A stretch of DNA of 64,000 nucleotides from Muricauda sp. MAR_2010_75. GTDB lineage: Bacteria; Bacteroidota; Bacteroidia; Flavobacteriales; Flavobacteriaceae. The stretch spans positions 4,198,501 through 4,262,500 of the forward strand of contig NZ_JQNJ01000001.1 in assembly GCF_000745185.1 (NCBI RefSeq), given 5' to 3'. Both the position numbers and the translations under genes were made by a program. Positions 8,411 through 17,873 of this stretch are shown here, piece after piece; position 1 is the stretch's first letter; the number at the start of each line of letters is the position of its first letter. The notes beneath the pieces were generated by a model. That model did no database searches. It was not told the DNA's origin and was given only the letters and a program-made list of their open reading frames with translations.

Positions 8411-10211
8411 AACTGATGGATTCCAAAATTCGTTCCTCGCTCCCCTTTCTTGAAAAGTTTATGGCACATTCAATCAGTGCCAAATGGGAATAGGCCTGTG
8501 GGAAGTTCCCCAACAAGCGTTTGGTCTTAAAATCAATGTCCTCACTAAAAAGTCCCAAATGATTACTGTAACCCAACAACCTTTCAAAATGTTCCAAGGC
8601 CTTATCCTCTTCCCCAATTTTGAACAAACTGTTGATGAACCAAAAGGTACAAATGGTAAAAGAGGACGATGGAAGTCCAAAATCATCCTCATTTTTATAA
8701 CGGTAGAGCAATCCGTCATTACTGAGACCCTCTTCAATGGCCCTAACCGTATTTACAAATTTTGGATCTCTGGCATGAATAAACCCGTAGGATTCCATTA
8801 AAAGTACCGAAGCATCCAAATGACGTGAGCCATACGACTGTACAAAAGCGTTGATATCGCTGTTCCATGCATTGTTATGGATATCCTCCTTAATTTCCTG
8901 TTCCAGTGCGGTCCACTTTTTAATCTTATGGGTCTTCCCAAAAATTTTGGCCACTTTTATGGCCCTGTCCAAAGCTACCCAGCACAACACCTTTGAGAAG
9001 GTAAAATGCTTGTCCTCACCCCGGAATTCCCAAATCCCCTTGTCCGGTTCTTTCCAGTGTTTGCCCACAATCCAGACAATGCCTTTGGTAATGCTCCAAA
9101 GTTCCTCCCCGTTTTCAATATCGTTGCTAAATTTCATAAGCTGCTCATAGATTACATCCATCAAAATGCCATAAATATCATTTTGTCGTTGTTTGTAAGC
9201 AGCGTTTCCAATACGCACCGGTTTGGAACCTTTGTATCCATCCAAATGGTCCAAAGTTTTCTCAGTAAGTGTCTTCTCTTTGTTGATGCCATACATGATC
9301 TGGAGTTTTTCATCCTTATCGGGCATCAAATCAATAATAAACTGTAAATATCTCTTGGCAGAATTTTTATGCCCCAATTCAGAAACCACTTTTATGACCA
9401 TGGATGCATCCCTTATCCAGCAAAAGCGATAATCCCAATTACGAACTTCCCCAACAGTTTCTGGTAAAGAAGTGGTGGCCGCGGCCAAAACGGCTCCTGT
9501 TTTGTCGAAAGTCAAAAGCTTAAGCGTAATGGCACTTCTAATGATCTGCTCCCCAAATTTGTGGTAGTTTGGGGTCTTGTCCGACCAATCCAACCAATAT
9601 ACCTTGGTCCGTTCCAGTTCCAAGGCCATTTTGTCCGTGGTAGCTTTTAGGATTTTTTCATTGTAGCAAATCAAAAAATAGCCGTCTTGGTCAAGGGTTA
9701 TCTCACTCCCATCCAAAACGGAATTTTTGTCAAAGGATGTATATAAAAACAGCGTGTCGTATTTCTGCTTACGGGTAAGACTCGCTATAAAGTGCTTCTT
9801 CACATAATGCTTGGTCTGCCCCAACCCATATTCAAGTTTGGGGTCGTACTGAACGCTAAATTTTGGCCTTCCTGAAACATACTTAATGTACCGTACAATT
9901 TCTGGTGGGGCGTTATATTTTCCATTGTTGAGCTTGTGATGGCGGGGCATAAAATCATGTACTTCAAAGATATCCTTCCCATTGGAAAAACGAGTGACCA
10001 ATATAGCGGTATTGGGATGGTACTTTTGGTCTACGCTGTACCCGTCATCCAATTTGAATCCAAAACTCCCACCCTTTTCTTCATCCAATATCTTTGCAAA
10101 GACAGAGGCAGAGTCAAATTGGGGCAGGCAGCACCAATCCAATGAACCTGCTTTTGAAATCAAAGCAGCCGTTCTACAATTTCCAATAATTCCGTAATTC
10201 AAGTTGTCCAT
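8409..10211 (-). CDS. Glycoside hydrolase family 15 protein (glucoamylase/trehalase-like)
   Basis: A 600-residue protein without signal peptide, so cytoplasmic. The N-terminal part (IGNCRTAALISKAGSLDWCC) and the (alpha/alpha)6-barrel motif WDYRFCWIRDAS near residue 260 are typical of bacterial GH15. The motif GIWEFRG with HFTFSKVLCWVALDRA following, near residue 395, is the region holding the general acid glutamate in this subgroup, which includes characterised mycobacterial trehalases. It is divergently transcribed from a trehalose-6-phosphate synthase/phosphatase, so a trehalose or related alpha-glucoside substrate is likely. Glucoamylase activity on maltooligosaccharides remains possible. 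The divergent gap is 102 bp and must hold both promoters. Confidence 0.88.
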   Translation of the reverse strand: MDNLNYGIIGNCRTAALISKAGSLDWCCLPQFDSASVFAKILDEEKGGSFGFKLDDGYSVDQKYHPNTAILVTRFSNGKDIFEVHDFMPRHHKLNNGKYNAPPEIVRYIKYVSGRPKFSVQYDPKLEYGLGQTKHYVKKHFIASLTRKQKYDTLFLYTSFDKNSVLDGSEITLDQDGYFLICYNEKILKATTDKMALELERTKVYWLDWSDKTPNYHKFGEQIIRSAITLKLLTFDKTGAVLAAATTSLPETVGEVRNWDYRFCWIRDASMVIKVVSELGHKNSAKRYLQFIIDLMPDKDEKLQIMYGINKEKTLTEKTLDHLDGYKGSKPVRIGNAAYKQRQNDIYGILMDVIYEQLMKFSNDIENGEELWSITKGIVWIVGKHWKEPDKGIWEFRGEDKHFTFSKVLCWVALDRAIKVAKIFGKTHKIKKWTALEQEIKEDIHNNAWNSDINAFVQSYGSRHLDASVLLMESYGFIHARDPKFVNTVRAIEEGLSNDGLLYRYKNEDDFGLPSSSFTICTFWFINSLFKIGEEDKALEHFERLLGYSNHLGLFSEDIDFKTKRLLGNFPQAYSHLALIECAINFSRKGSEERILESIS

Positions 10212-10313
10212 AGGTCAAATATCCTCAAAAGGGTTCTTATGAATTGGTTTTGCGCCCGAATTTCCCGAAATTTAAAGAAACAAAAAATTAAAATCTGACA
10301 AAAGCATCCTTTT

Positions 10314-12524
10314 ATGGGCAAAACTATCATAATCTCAAATCGACTACCTGTTCAATTACAAATTAACAATGGAAGCATTGATGCAGTGCCAAGTGTGGGG
10401 GGGTTGGCTACAGGCATGAAATCTGTGCACAGCGGTGGTGAAAGTTTATGGATTGGATGGTCTGGACTTACTGATGAAGATATTCCTCCAGAACTTGAGA
10501 GCGATATTGACGAAGCCCTTAAAAAGAACGGTTGCTCCAAGGTAGGACTCAATGCCCAGGAGATTGACGGTTTCTACTATGGTTTCAGCAATAGGACGGT
10601 ATGGCCCCTTTTCCATTATTTTTTGGAATACTCGGAGTTTGAACTCGATTTTTGGGACACGTACAAGTCCGTAAATCAAAAATTTGCCGATGCCATTATT
10701 GAAAACTCGGGCGAGGACGATACCATTTGGGTCCATGACTACCAATTGATGTTGGTGCCGCAAATGGTACGGGAAAAACGACCCAATACCACTATTGGAT
10801 TCTTTTTGCACATTCCGTTTCCTTCCTACGAAATTTTTAGGACAATCCCTTGGCGGGAAGAAATTTTGGAAGGATTGCTGGGCTCGGACCTCATTGGTTT
10901 TCATACGTATGATTACGAAAGACATTTTTTGAGCTCGGTTCGAAGGCTTTTGGGGCTTGAGGTGAGTTTTAATGAGATCTTTATGGACAATCGGGTCATT
11001 AAGGTGGATTCTTTTCCCATGGGAATCGACTATAAAAAATTCAAGGAGGCTGCCATGTACCACGATCAAAATAAAAAGGGTGGGCAGAGCGACCTTCAAA
11101 AACGATTGGACAGCCATAAGGCATCTGCGCCGGACACAAAACTCATCCTGTCCATAGACCGATTGGATTACAGCAAAGGCATCGCCAAACGTCTGAATGC
11201 CTTTGAATATTTCCTGAAAAAATATCCGGAATACAAGGAAAAAGTGCGCCTGATCATTCTTGCTGTACCATCACGGTCCAATGTACCCCAATACCAATTG
11301 TTGAAAAAGGAAATTGACGAGTTGGTAGGGCGAATAAACGGAGAGCTCTCCACCGTAAACTGGACACCCATTTGGTATTTTTACCGTTCCCTACCGTTTG
11401 AAAATCTCATCGACCTGTATACCTTCAGTGATATTGCATGGCTGACACCACTCCGTGATGGGATGAATTTGGTGGCAAAGGAATACATCGCCACACGAAC
11501 GGACAAGACAGGGGTTCTTATCTTAAGTGAAATGGCGGGTTCTGCCTATGAAATGAACGAGGCCCTTTTAATCAATCCCAATAACTTTGAGGAACAGGCC
11601 GACACCTTAAAACAGGCAATCAATATGCCCATGGAAGAACAAATATCGCGGAACACCTTCCTACAAAATCGATTGGAGCGCTATAATGTTGAGGTTTGGG
11701 CCAATGAGTTTATGAACTCTCTCAACCAAAAAAGGGAGCTGGGTCATGCCTTTATATCCCAAAAAATTACGGAAGACCGTTTAAATAAGATTGCAAAACA
11801 ATACTCCAGTGCTTCTAAACGACTTTTGTTCTTGGATTATGACGGTACGCTCTCCGGATTCCATAAAGACCCCCAAAAAGCGTCACCAGATGAAGAGTTA
11901 TACGAACTTTTAGATCAATTGGACAGTCAAGAAAACACCACCCTGTTTTTAATAAGCGGAAGGGATAAACAAACGTTTGGTCGATGGTTTCTTCCTAAAA
12001 AGTATAATATGATCGTAGAACATGGCGTCTGGATATCCAAAAATGGGGAAGATTTTAAAATGCTTGAAAAAGTAAAAGGCCAATGGATGGAAAAAATACG
12101 TCCTGTTTTGGAATCATTTGTGGATCGAACCCCAGGCTCCTTTATTGAGGAGAAAAATTACTCCCTGGCTTGGCATTACAGAAACACAGATCCCGATTTT
12201 GGGAACAAAAGAGCCACAGAATTAAATACCGTATTGACAAGTTTAATCGGTAATGACGACATTAGTGTCCTTAATGGAAACAAGGTCATGGAAGTAAAAA
12301 GCAGCAATGTGAACAAAGGACGGGCCGCTACGCGAATGTTAAATGAAGGTGAATACGATTTTGTGTTTGCCATTGGCGATGACTGGACCGATGAATTCAT
12401 GTTTCAAGACCTTCCTGATTCTGCCATTACGGTAAAAGTGGGATTGAAGAAAACCAAGGCCAAGTACCATGTTGAAAACACCAAACGGGTACGGGAACTT
12501 TTAAAACGGTTTGCAAAACCATGA
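10314..12524 (+). CDS. Trehalose-6-phosphate synthase / trehalose-phosphatase fusion (OtsA-OtsB)
   Basis: A 736-residue bifunctional enzyme that joins UDP-glucose and glucose-6-phosphate to trehalose-6-phosphate and then removes the phosphate. The GT20 domain (residues 1-470) has GLATGMKSVHSGGESLWIGW near the start, WVHDYQLMLVPQMV near 140, SIDRLDYSKG near 281 and LRDGMNLVAKEY near 380. The HAD phosphatase domain begins at about residue 500 with LFLDYDGTLSGF, whose two aspartates are the nucleophile and acid/base, and has GDDWTDEFMF near 688. The start ATG is supported by the immediate MGKTIIISNRLP family N-terminus. It overlaps the next gene by 4 bp (ATGA). Trehalose is a common osmolyte of marine bacteria. 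Confidence 0.95.
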   Translation: MGKTIIISNRLPVQLQINNGSIDAVPSVGGLATGMKSVHSGGESLWIGWSGLTDEDIPPELESDIDEALKKNGCSKVGLNAQEIDGFYYGFSNRTVWPLFHYFLEYSEFELDFWDTYKSVNQKFADAIIENSGEDDTIWVHDYQLMLVPQMVREKRPNTTIGFFLHIPFPSYEIFRTIPWREEILEGLLGSDLIGFHTYDYERHFLSSVRRLLGLEVSFNEIFMDNRVIKVDSFPMGIDYKKFKEAAMYHDQNKKGGQSDLQKRLDSHKASAPDTKLILSIDRLDYSKGIAKRLNAFEYFLKKYPEYKEKVRLIILAVPSRSNVPQYQLLKKEIDELVGRINGELSTVNWTPIWYFYRSLPFENLIDLYTFSDIAWLTPLRDGMNLVAKEYIATRTDKTGVLILSEMAGSAYEMNEALLINPNNFEEQADTLKQAINMPMEEQISRNTFLQNRLERYNVEVWANEFMNSLNQKRELGHAFISQKITEDRLNKIAKQYSSASKRLLFLDYDGTLSGFHKDPQKASPDEELYELLDQLDSQENTTLFLISGRDKQTFGRWFLPKKYNMIVEHGVWISKNGEDFKMLEKVKGQWMEKIRPVLESFVDRTPGSFIEEKNYSLAWHYRNTDPDFGNKRATELNTVLTSLIGNDDISVLNGNKVMEVKSSNVNKGRAATRMLNEGEYDFVFAIGDDWTDEFMFQDLPDSAITVKVGLKKTKAKYHVENTKRVRELLKRFAKP

Positions 12525-13705
12525 CCTGTAGATTAATTACACTCCTTTTTCTGCTCTCAGTATGCCACATGAATGGGCAAGCAAACACTGAGGTTTACCT
12601 TTTTGACCTGTCATTTGAGAATGGAAATCCAATTTTATCCAACCCAAAGAACATCTCCAACAATGAAGGGTATGACAACCAGCCTTCTTTTTTGGATGAT
12701 GACACCGTACTGTTTTCATCAACAAGAGAGGATCAGACAGACATTTTGCAGCTCAACATCAATGAAGGACTCACCGCCACATGGGTGACCAATACGCCCA
12801 CTGGAAGCGAGTATTCACCCCTTAAAATTCCGGGAAAGAATGCCATTTCCGCTATTCGGTTGGATTTAGATGGACTTCAGCGTTTATATGAGTACGACCT
12901 GAAAACAGGAAAGTCAACTGGAATTTCCTATCTTAAAATTGGCTATCACCTTTGGTACAACAAGGACATTTTGGTTTGTACAGTTTTAGTGGGAAACCAA
13001 ATGAACTTGGTAGTGCACAATCTAAAGGACAAAACAAATTACACCCACCAAACCAATGTTGGGCGATCTTTGCATAAAATTCCAGGAACAGACTTGATAA
13101 GCTATATCAGCAAGAAAAACAACACTTGGACAATAAATTCCTTGAATCCTATAACTGGGGCTATAAAAAAAATAACGAACACGTATAAAAACGAGGAAGA
13201 TGTTTGTTGGTTAGACAAAAATACGCTCGTAACTGGCTCTGGAAAATCTATGCTAACGTATGACACACAGACCGAGGTGGCTTGGGATCCAATTATCCGT
13301 TTTGAACAAGAAGAAATCAATAACATTACCCGAATTGCCGTCAACAAATCTAGAACGCGGTTGGCCTTTGTGGCCGAAGAATCACCAAGGGTTATTGTAC
13401 AAAAACAGCTTGAGGCCTACAATGCCCGCGATATTGATGCTTTTATGGACACCTACGCGGATAACATCAAATTATACGACTTCCCCAACAAGGTTACTAT
13501 GGAGGGTAAAGCCAAAATGAGGGAACATTACAGTACCTTTTTTAAAAGTACTCCGGATTTGTATTGTGAAATCAAAAATAGAATTGTCATTGGGAACAAG
13601 GTAATTGATGAAGAATACGTGACGGTCAATGGCTCAAAAATCAGTGCCGTGGCCATTTACGAAGTGGAAAACGGCAAAATTGTGAAGGTAACCTTTGTGG
13701 ATTGA
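12521..13705 (+). CDS. Secreted beta-propeller (PD40-like) protein with C-terminal SnoaL-like domain
   Basis: A 394-residue protein with an N-terminal Sec signal (about residues 1-21). Residues 25-290 contain repeated motifs typical of TolB/PD40 propeller blades (DNQPSFLDDDTVLFSSTRED near 50). Residues 290-394 form a separate SnoaL/NTF2-like fold (QLEAYNARDIDAFMDTYADN, then a run to the final KIVKVTFVD). The start codon overlaps the stop of the trehalose synthase gene, so translation is probably coupled. The function is unknown, and nothing in the domains points to trehalose; the combination of propeller and SnoaL domain is itself uncommon. Confidence 0.75.
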   Translation: MTCRLITLLFLLSVCHMNGQANTEVYLFDLSFENGNPILSNPKNISNNEGYDNQPSFLDDDTVLFSSTREDQTDILQLNINEGLTATWVTNTPTGSEYSPLKIPGKNAISAIRLDLDGLQRLYEYDLKTGKSTGISYLKIGYHLWYNKDILVCTVLVGNQMNLVVHNLKDKTNYTHQTNVGRSLHKIPGTDLISYISKKNNTWTINSLNPITGAIKKITNTYKNEEDVCWLDKNTLVTGSGKSMLTYDTQTEVAWDPIIRFEQEEINNITRIAVNKSRTRLAFVAEESPRVIVQKQLEAYNARDIDAFMDTYADNIKLYDFPNKVTMEGKAKMREHYSTFFKSTPDLYCEIKNRIVIGNKVIDEEYVTVNGSKISAVAIYEVENGKIVKVTFVD

Positions 13706-13720
13706 ATTCAATTCCCATTT

Positions 13721-13737
13721 AAACCCATCGGGTTTTT
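13721..13737 (+). terminator. Short hairpin terminator after the trehalose operon
   Basis: AAACCC-ATC-GGGTTT followed by further T residues starts 15 bp after the stop of the propeller/SnoaL gene. The stem is only 6 bp, so moderate strength is expected. Confidence 0.6.
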
Positions 13738-13790
13738 ACTTTGGCCCTTTTTTCCTACTTTCATGCGATTTAACAATTCAACGTATAAAA

Positions 13791-14294
13791 ATGAAACGTC
13801 TTCTGTTCACTCCACTATTTCTAATTCTGACACTAAGTCTTTGTCAGGCGCAAAACGAAGTTGAAAACCCTTCTATTTCCATGGCCATGATCGCATCGGA
13901 TATGGATACCTCCTACGATTTTTATACCAACATTATTGGCATGGTTGAAACCGGAGGTTTCACCGTTGATGAATCTTTTGGTAAAAAATCTGGCCTCACT
14001 GGAGGTAGTGCTTATGATGTAAAAATTCTAAAACTCATCGATGACCCCCACTCCACAGAATTCAAATTGGCATCCTTTGGAAATCCCAAGGAGGAAGCGG
14101 GTGAGGTCATTCAAGATAAAAATGGTCTTCGATACATTACCATCTACCTTAAATCAACCGAAGCTGTACTGCAGCGCATCCAAGAAAACAACATTAAAAC
14201 TTTGGGAGATACGCCCTTGCAATTGCCCAATGGGAAAACTTTTATTCTAATTCAAGATCCCGATGGGTTGTTTATTGAACTTATTGGAAACTAA
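13791..14294 (+). CDS. Secreted VOC-family (glyoxalase/bleomycin-resistance-like) protein
   Basis: A 167-residue protein with a clear signal peptide (MKRLLFTPLFLILTLSLCQA). The mature part has the VOC beta-alpha-beta-beta-beta layout, starting with ISMAMIASDMDTSYDFYTNI and ending with the conserved LIQDPDGLFIEL. VOC proteins bind a divalent metal and act on small molecules or ligands; the substrate cannot be predicted. The ATG at 13791 is chosen because it yields the signal peptide; longer in-frame starts would run through the terminator upstream. It is followed after 9 bp by a secreted M28 peptidase on the same strand. Confidence 0.82.
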   Translation: MKRLLFTPLFLILTLSLCQAQNEVENPSISMAMIASDMDTSYDFYTNIIGMVETGGFTVDESFGKKSGLTGGSAYDVKILKLIDDPHSTEFKLASFGNPKEEAGEVIQDKNGLRYITIYLKSTEAVLQRIQENNIKTLGDTPLQLPNGKTFILIQDPDGLFIELIGN

Positions 14295-14303
14295 ATTGTA
14301 CTC

Positions 14304-15638
14304 ATGAAGAAACTTTACATACTGCTATTTGCACTTTTAAGCATTCCCGTACTGCATGCTCAAACTGATACACGTTTGTACGATATCATCAATTCCGTTT
14401 CTGCGGAGCGTATTGAAAAAGACGTGACCAAACTGGTCAGTTTTGGAACTAGGCACACTTTAAGCGATACGGTTTCCCAGACACGGGGTATTGGTGCGGC
14501 GCGGCGTTGGATAAAATCGGAATTTGAAACCATTTCTAACGACTGCAATGATTGTTTGGAGGTTTTCTACCAGAAAGATTTAATCAAAAAAGGAGACAAC
14601 GCCCGTATTGTAAAGGATGTTTGGGTAGTAAACGTGGTAGCCATTAAACGTGGTACCAAATATCCAAATCGGTTTATCATTATGAGCGGGGATATTGATT
14701 CAAGGGTAAGTGACCCCACAAACTTCACATCAGATTCTCCTGGGGCCAATGACAATGCCAGTGGCATGGCCGGAACCCTGGAAGCTGCCCGTGTACTCTC
14801 TAAATACAATTTTGAGAGCAGCATCATCTTTGTTGGGCTTTCTGGTGAGGAACAAGGACTTTATGGAGGCAAAGGGTTGGCGGCCTATGCCAAAGAAAAC
14901 AATTGGGACATTGTTGGGATTCTGAACAACGATATGATTGGAAACATTACTGGGGTTGATGGGGTTGTAAGTAATCGCGATTTCCGAATTTTCTCAGAAC
15001 CTGTTCCACCAACCGAAACCGAAGAAGAACGTAATGCCCGTCGTTTTTATGGTGGTGAAGTGGATGGCATTTCCCGTCAATTGGCACGGTATGTTTACAA
15101 AACTACCAAGACCTATATGCCTGAAATGAACCCTATGCTCATTTACCGTTTGGACCGGTTTGGTCGTGGTGGTCATCACAGACCGTTCAACGATGCAGGG
15201 TTTGCCGGCATCCGAATTATGGAAGCCCATGAGAACTACACCCAACAGCATCAAGATATCCGAGTGGAAGATGGTATTGCCTATGGCGATGTTTTGGAGC
15301 ACGTCAATTTTGAATATGCCAAAAAACTGACCTCCGTAAACGCCATTAATCTAGCTTCCATAGCATGGGCTCCCCCTGCCCCCGAAACTGTGGAAATAGG
15401 TGGGGTTGTTGAACCCAATGCCAAACTTAGATGGAGCAAGGTGGATGGTGCTGTTGGTTATAAAATCTATTGGAGAGATACCACCTCCCCCACTTGGGAC
15501 AACTTCAGATACGTGGGTGACATAACCGAGCATACCTTAAAAGGCATCGTCATAGATAACTATTTCTTTGGGGTAGCGGCTGTTGGCAAGGATGGCCATG
15601 AAAGCCCTGTGGTTTTCCCAAACAAAGTTTTTAGATAA
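14304..15638 (+). CDS. Secreted M28-family zinc metallopeptidase
   Basis: A 444-residue protein with signal peptide (residues 1-19). The catalytic domain shows the M28 ligands: PGANDNASGMAG (bridging Asp, near residue 147), GLSGEEQGLYGG (catalytic Glu pair, near 175), NNDMIGN (Asp, near 211) and RGGHHRPFNDAGFAGIR near 288 with the last histidine. The C-terminal 80 residues look like a fibronectin type III-type module (AKLRWSKVDGAVGYKIYWRD). Likely an extracellular or periplasmic aminopeptidase taking part in protein scavenging together with the adjacent M1 peptidase. Its gene lies 9 bp after the VOC protein gene. Confidence 0.9.
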   Translation: MKKLYILLFALLSIPVLHAQTDTRLYDIINSVSAERIEKDVTKLVSFGTRHTLSDTVSQTRGIGAARRWIKSEFETISNDCNDCLEVFYQKDLIKKGDNARIVKDVWVVNVVAIKRGTKYPNRFIIMSGDIDSRVSDPTNFTSDSPGANDNASGMAGTLEAARVLSKYNFESSIIFVGLSGEEQGLYGGKGLAAYAKENNWDIVGILNNDMIGNITGVDGVVSNRDFRIFSEPVPPTETEEERNARRFYGGEVDGISRQLARYVYKTTKTYMPEMNPMLIYRLDRFGRGGHHRPFNDAGFAGIRIMEAHENYTQQHQDIRVEDGIAYGDVLEHVNFEYAKKLTSVNAINLASIAWAPPAPETVEIGGVVEPNAKLRWSKVDGAVGYKIYWRDTTSPTWDNFRYVGDITEHTLKGIVIDNYFFGVAAVGKDGHESPVVFPNKVFR

Positions 15639-15640
15639 TT

Positions 15641-15667
15641 TGTCACTTCGAGCGCAGTCGAGAAGTC
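15641..15667 (+). repeat. REP-like intergenic palindromic sequence
   Basis: The sequence around TTCGAGCGCAGTCGAGAAG contains the inverted TCGA...TCGA core and ACT...AGT arms. I recognise the CGAGCGCAGTCGAGA core as a motif repeated widely in Flavobacteriaceae intergenic regions. It fills most of the 42-bp gap between the two peptidase genes. Confidence 0.55.
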
Positions 15668-15680
15668 TTTTTGATTAAAT

Positions 15681-17294
15681 ATGAAAAAACAATTTACCCT
15701 AGTTACGCTGGTGCTTAGCTTATGTTCCATGTCCGCCCAAAACTTTACCCGTCAAGACAGTTTAAGGGGCAGTATCACCCCGGAACGCGAATGGTGGGAT
15801 TTGAATTATTACGACCTACATGTTAAAGTAGAACCCGAAAAAGAATTTATTTCGGGGCATAATGTGGTCCGGTATAAGGTTTTGGAAGCATCGGATGTGC
15901 TCCAGATTGACTTACAAGAACCCATGCAAATTGCATCAGTGAGCCAAGACGGAAAAAAACTGAAGTTTACCTCCGAAGGTGCAGCCCATTTTATCAAACT
16001 ACAGAAAAAACAGGTGCCAGGGGAGTACAACGAAATCAAGATTCAATATTCTGGAAATCCCAGAAAAGCAGTACGGGCACCATGGGACGGTGGTTTCTCT
16101 TGGAAAACCGATTCGGAAGGCAATCCATTTGTGGCAACGTCCTGCCAAGGACTTGGTGCCAGTGTTTGGTGGCCCAACAAAGATCACATGTACGATGAGG
16201 TGGACAGTATGCGTATTCATGTTACCGTTCCCAAAGATTTGATGGATGTTTCCAACGGAAAATTGGAGGGTGTGGATGAAAATGGAGATTACAAGACCTA
16301 TCATTGGTTTGTTGCCAACCCTATCAACAACTATGGCGTTAATGTGAACATTGGCAATTATGTACACTTTGGTGAAACCTATGAAGGTGAAAAAGGGACA
16401 TTTGATTTGGATTATTATGTCCTTCCCGAAAATTTGGAAAAAGCCAAGGAACAGTTTGTACAAGTACCCATGATGCTCCAAGCCTTTGAGTACTGGTTTG
16501 GCCCCTACCCCTTTTACGAAGATGGGTTTAAACTTGTGGAAGTTCCCTATTTGGGAATGGAGCACCAAAGTTCGGTCACCTATGGAAACCAATATGCCAA
16601 TGGGTATTTGGGCAGGGATTTATCCGCCTCGGGTTGGGGACTACAGTTTGATTTTATCATCATCCATGAAGCGGGCCATGAGTGGTTTGCCAACAACATT
16701 ACCTATAAAGACATTGCCGATATGTGGATTCATGAAGGATTTACGGCCTATTCCGAAAATCTGTATTTGGACTACCACTTTGGAACCAAAGCTTCTTCCG
16801 AGTACGTGGTCGGCACCAAATCCAATATCCAGAATGATGTTCCCATAATCGGTCCTTATGATGTCAACACCAGTGGTTCTGGAGATATGTACTACAAAGG
16901 TGCCAATGTGTTGCACACCTTACGCCAACTTATCGAAGATGATGACCTTTGGCGAAAAACCCTTAGAGGGTTGAATGCCGATTTCTACCACCAAACCGTA
17001 ACCACAAAACAGATTGAGGATTATCTCAGTGAAAAAACCGGAAAGGACCTCTCAGCTTTCTTTAACCAATATTTGCGGACTACCATGATTCCTAAATTGG
17101 AGTACAAATTTGAAGGGAATTCCATAACGTATCGTTATGTGGATATTGTGGAGGATTTTGATATGCCTATTAGGGTCTTTCTTGATGAAAAGGAACATTG
17201 GCTTTTTCCCAGCTCGGAATGGAAGACCGAAAAATTAGCAAATGACAAGCTCAAGTTTGATAAAAACTTTTTGATAGAAACCGAAAAAATCTGA
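15681..17294 (+). CDS. Secreted M1-family aminopeptidase
   Basis: A 537-residue zinc aminopeptidase with a signal peptide of about 19 residues. The zinc motif HEAGH is at residues 329-333 with the third ligand glutamate about 19 residues later in WIHEGFTAYSE. The substrate-binding motif that is GAMEN in many M1 enzymes appears here as LGMEHQSS near residue 293. The domain order (beta-sandwich N-terminal, thermolysin-like catalytic) is normal, but the large C-terminal helical domain of E. coli PepN is absent, as in many short Bacteroidota M1 peptidases. Together with the M28 enzyme it suggests extracellular peptide use. The following gene begins 4 bp downstream. Confidence 0.92.
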   Translation: MKKQFTLVTLVLSLCSMSAQNFTRQDSLRGSITPEREWWDLNYYDLHVKVEPEKEFISGHNVVRYKVLEASDVLQIDLQEPMQIASVSQDGKKLKFTSEGAAHFIKLQKKQVPGEYNEIKIQYSGNPRKAVRAPWDGGFSWKTDSEGNPFVATSCQGLGASVWWPNKDHMYDEVDSMRIHVTVPKDLMDVSNGKLEGVDENGDYKTYHWFVANPINNYGVNVNIGNYVHFGETYEGEKGTFDLDYYVLPENLEKAKEQFVQVPMMLQAFEYWFGPYPFYEDGFKLVEVPYLGMEHQSSVTYGNQYANGYLGRDLSASGWGLQFDFIIIHEAGHEWFANNITYKDIADMWIHEGFTAYSENLYLDYHFGTKASSEYVVGTKSNIQNDVPIIGPYDVNTSGSGDMYYKGANVLHTLRQLIEDDDLWRKTLRGLNADFYHQTVTTKQIEDYLSEKTGKDLSAFFNQYLRTTMIPKLEYKFEGNSITYRYVDIVEDFDMPIRVFLDEKEHWLFPSSEWKTEKLANDKLKFDKNFLIETEKI

Positions 17295-17297
17295 TTT

Positions 17298-17873
17298 GTG
17301 GACCATCTTCCCGAACATTACTTTAAAAATGATGCCGAATGGCGCACATGGCTCCATGAAAACCACGATACTTCCACCGGGATACATCTTATTTTTTATA
17401 AAGTGGAGCATCACAAAGAAAGTATGCGATGGGAAGAAGCTGTTCGTGTGGCTCTTTGTTTCGGCTGGATAGATAGTACGGTAAAAAGCTTGGGCAATGG
17501 CAAACGACGACAATATTTTTGCCCCAGAAAATCTAAAAGTGTTTGGAGCAAGGTCAATAAAGACCACATCAAAGATTTGAAATCCAATGGATTAATGCAT
17601 AAAAGCGGCCTAGAGGCCATAAATGTCGCCAAAAAGAACGGTTCATGGGAGGCTTTGGACGATGTGGAAAACGGAGTTGTCCCAAAAGAGCTTCAAAAAG
17701 CATTGAAAGCGGATAAAAACGCTTTTGAGAATTTTGAGAATTTCACCCATAGTCAACGAAAAAGCTATCTCTATTGGCTCAATCAGGCCAAACGGGAAGA
17801 AACCCGACAAAAACGAATTCACGAAATCGTGACCTTAGCGTCCAAAAACATAAAATACCGAAACCAAAGATAA
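17298..17873 (+). CDS. YdeI/OmdA-family protein
   Basis: A 191-residue cytoplasmic protein with a GTG start directly behind the M1 peptidase stop. It carries the family features EWRTWLHENHDTSTGIHLIFYK at the N-terminus, RWEEAVRVALCFGWIDS near residue 42, RKSKSVWSKVN near 78, and the C-terminal bacteriocin-protection OmdA motif FTHSQRKSYLYWLNQAKREETRQKRI. The family has been linked to bacteriocin tolerance, but its molecular function is not settled. No longer reading frame with an ATG is compatible with the upstream stop. It is followed without a gap by an amidohydrolase remnant. Confidence 0.85.
   Translation: MDHLPEHYFKNDAEWRTWLHENHDTSTGIHLIFYKVEHHKESMRWEEAVRVALCFGWIDSTVKSLGNGKRRQYFCPRKSKSVWSKVNKDHIKDLKSNGLMHKSGLEAINVAKKNGSWEALDDVENGVVPKELQKALKADKNAFENFENFTHSQRKSYLYWLNQAKREETRQKRIHEIVTLASKNIKYRNQR

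Noticed and set aside
10446..11117. 223-codon open frame on the minus strand
   Set aside because: Lies wholly opposite the trehalose-6-phosphate synthase domain; a codon-bias shadow.
15641..15667. Attenuator or riboswitch before the M1 peptidase
   Set aside because: The palindrome resembles a family-wide REP sequence rather than a structured leader with terminator.
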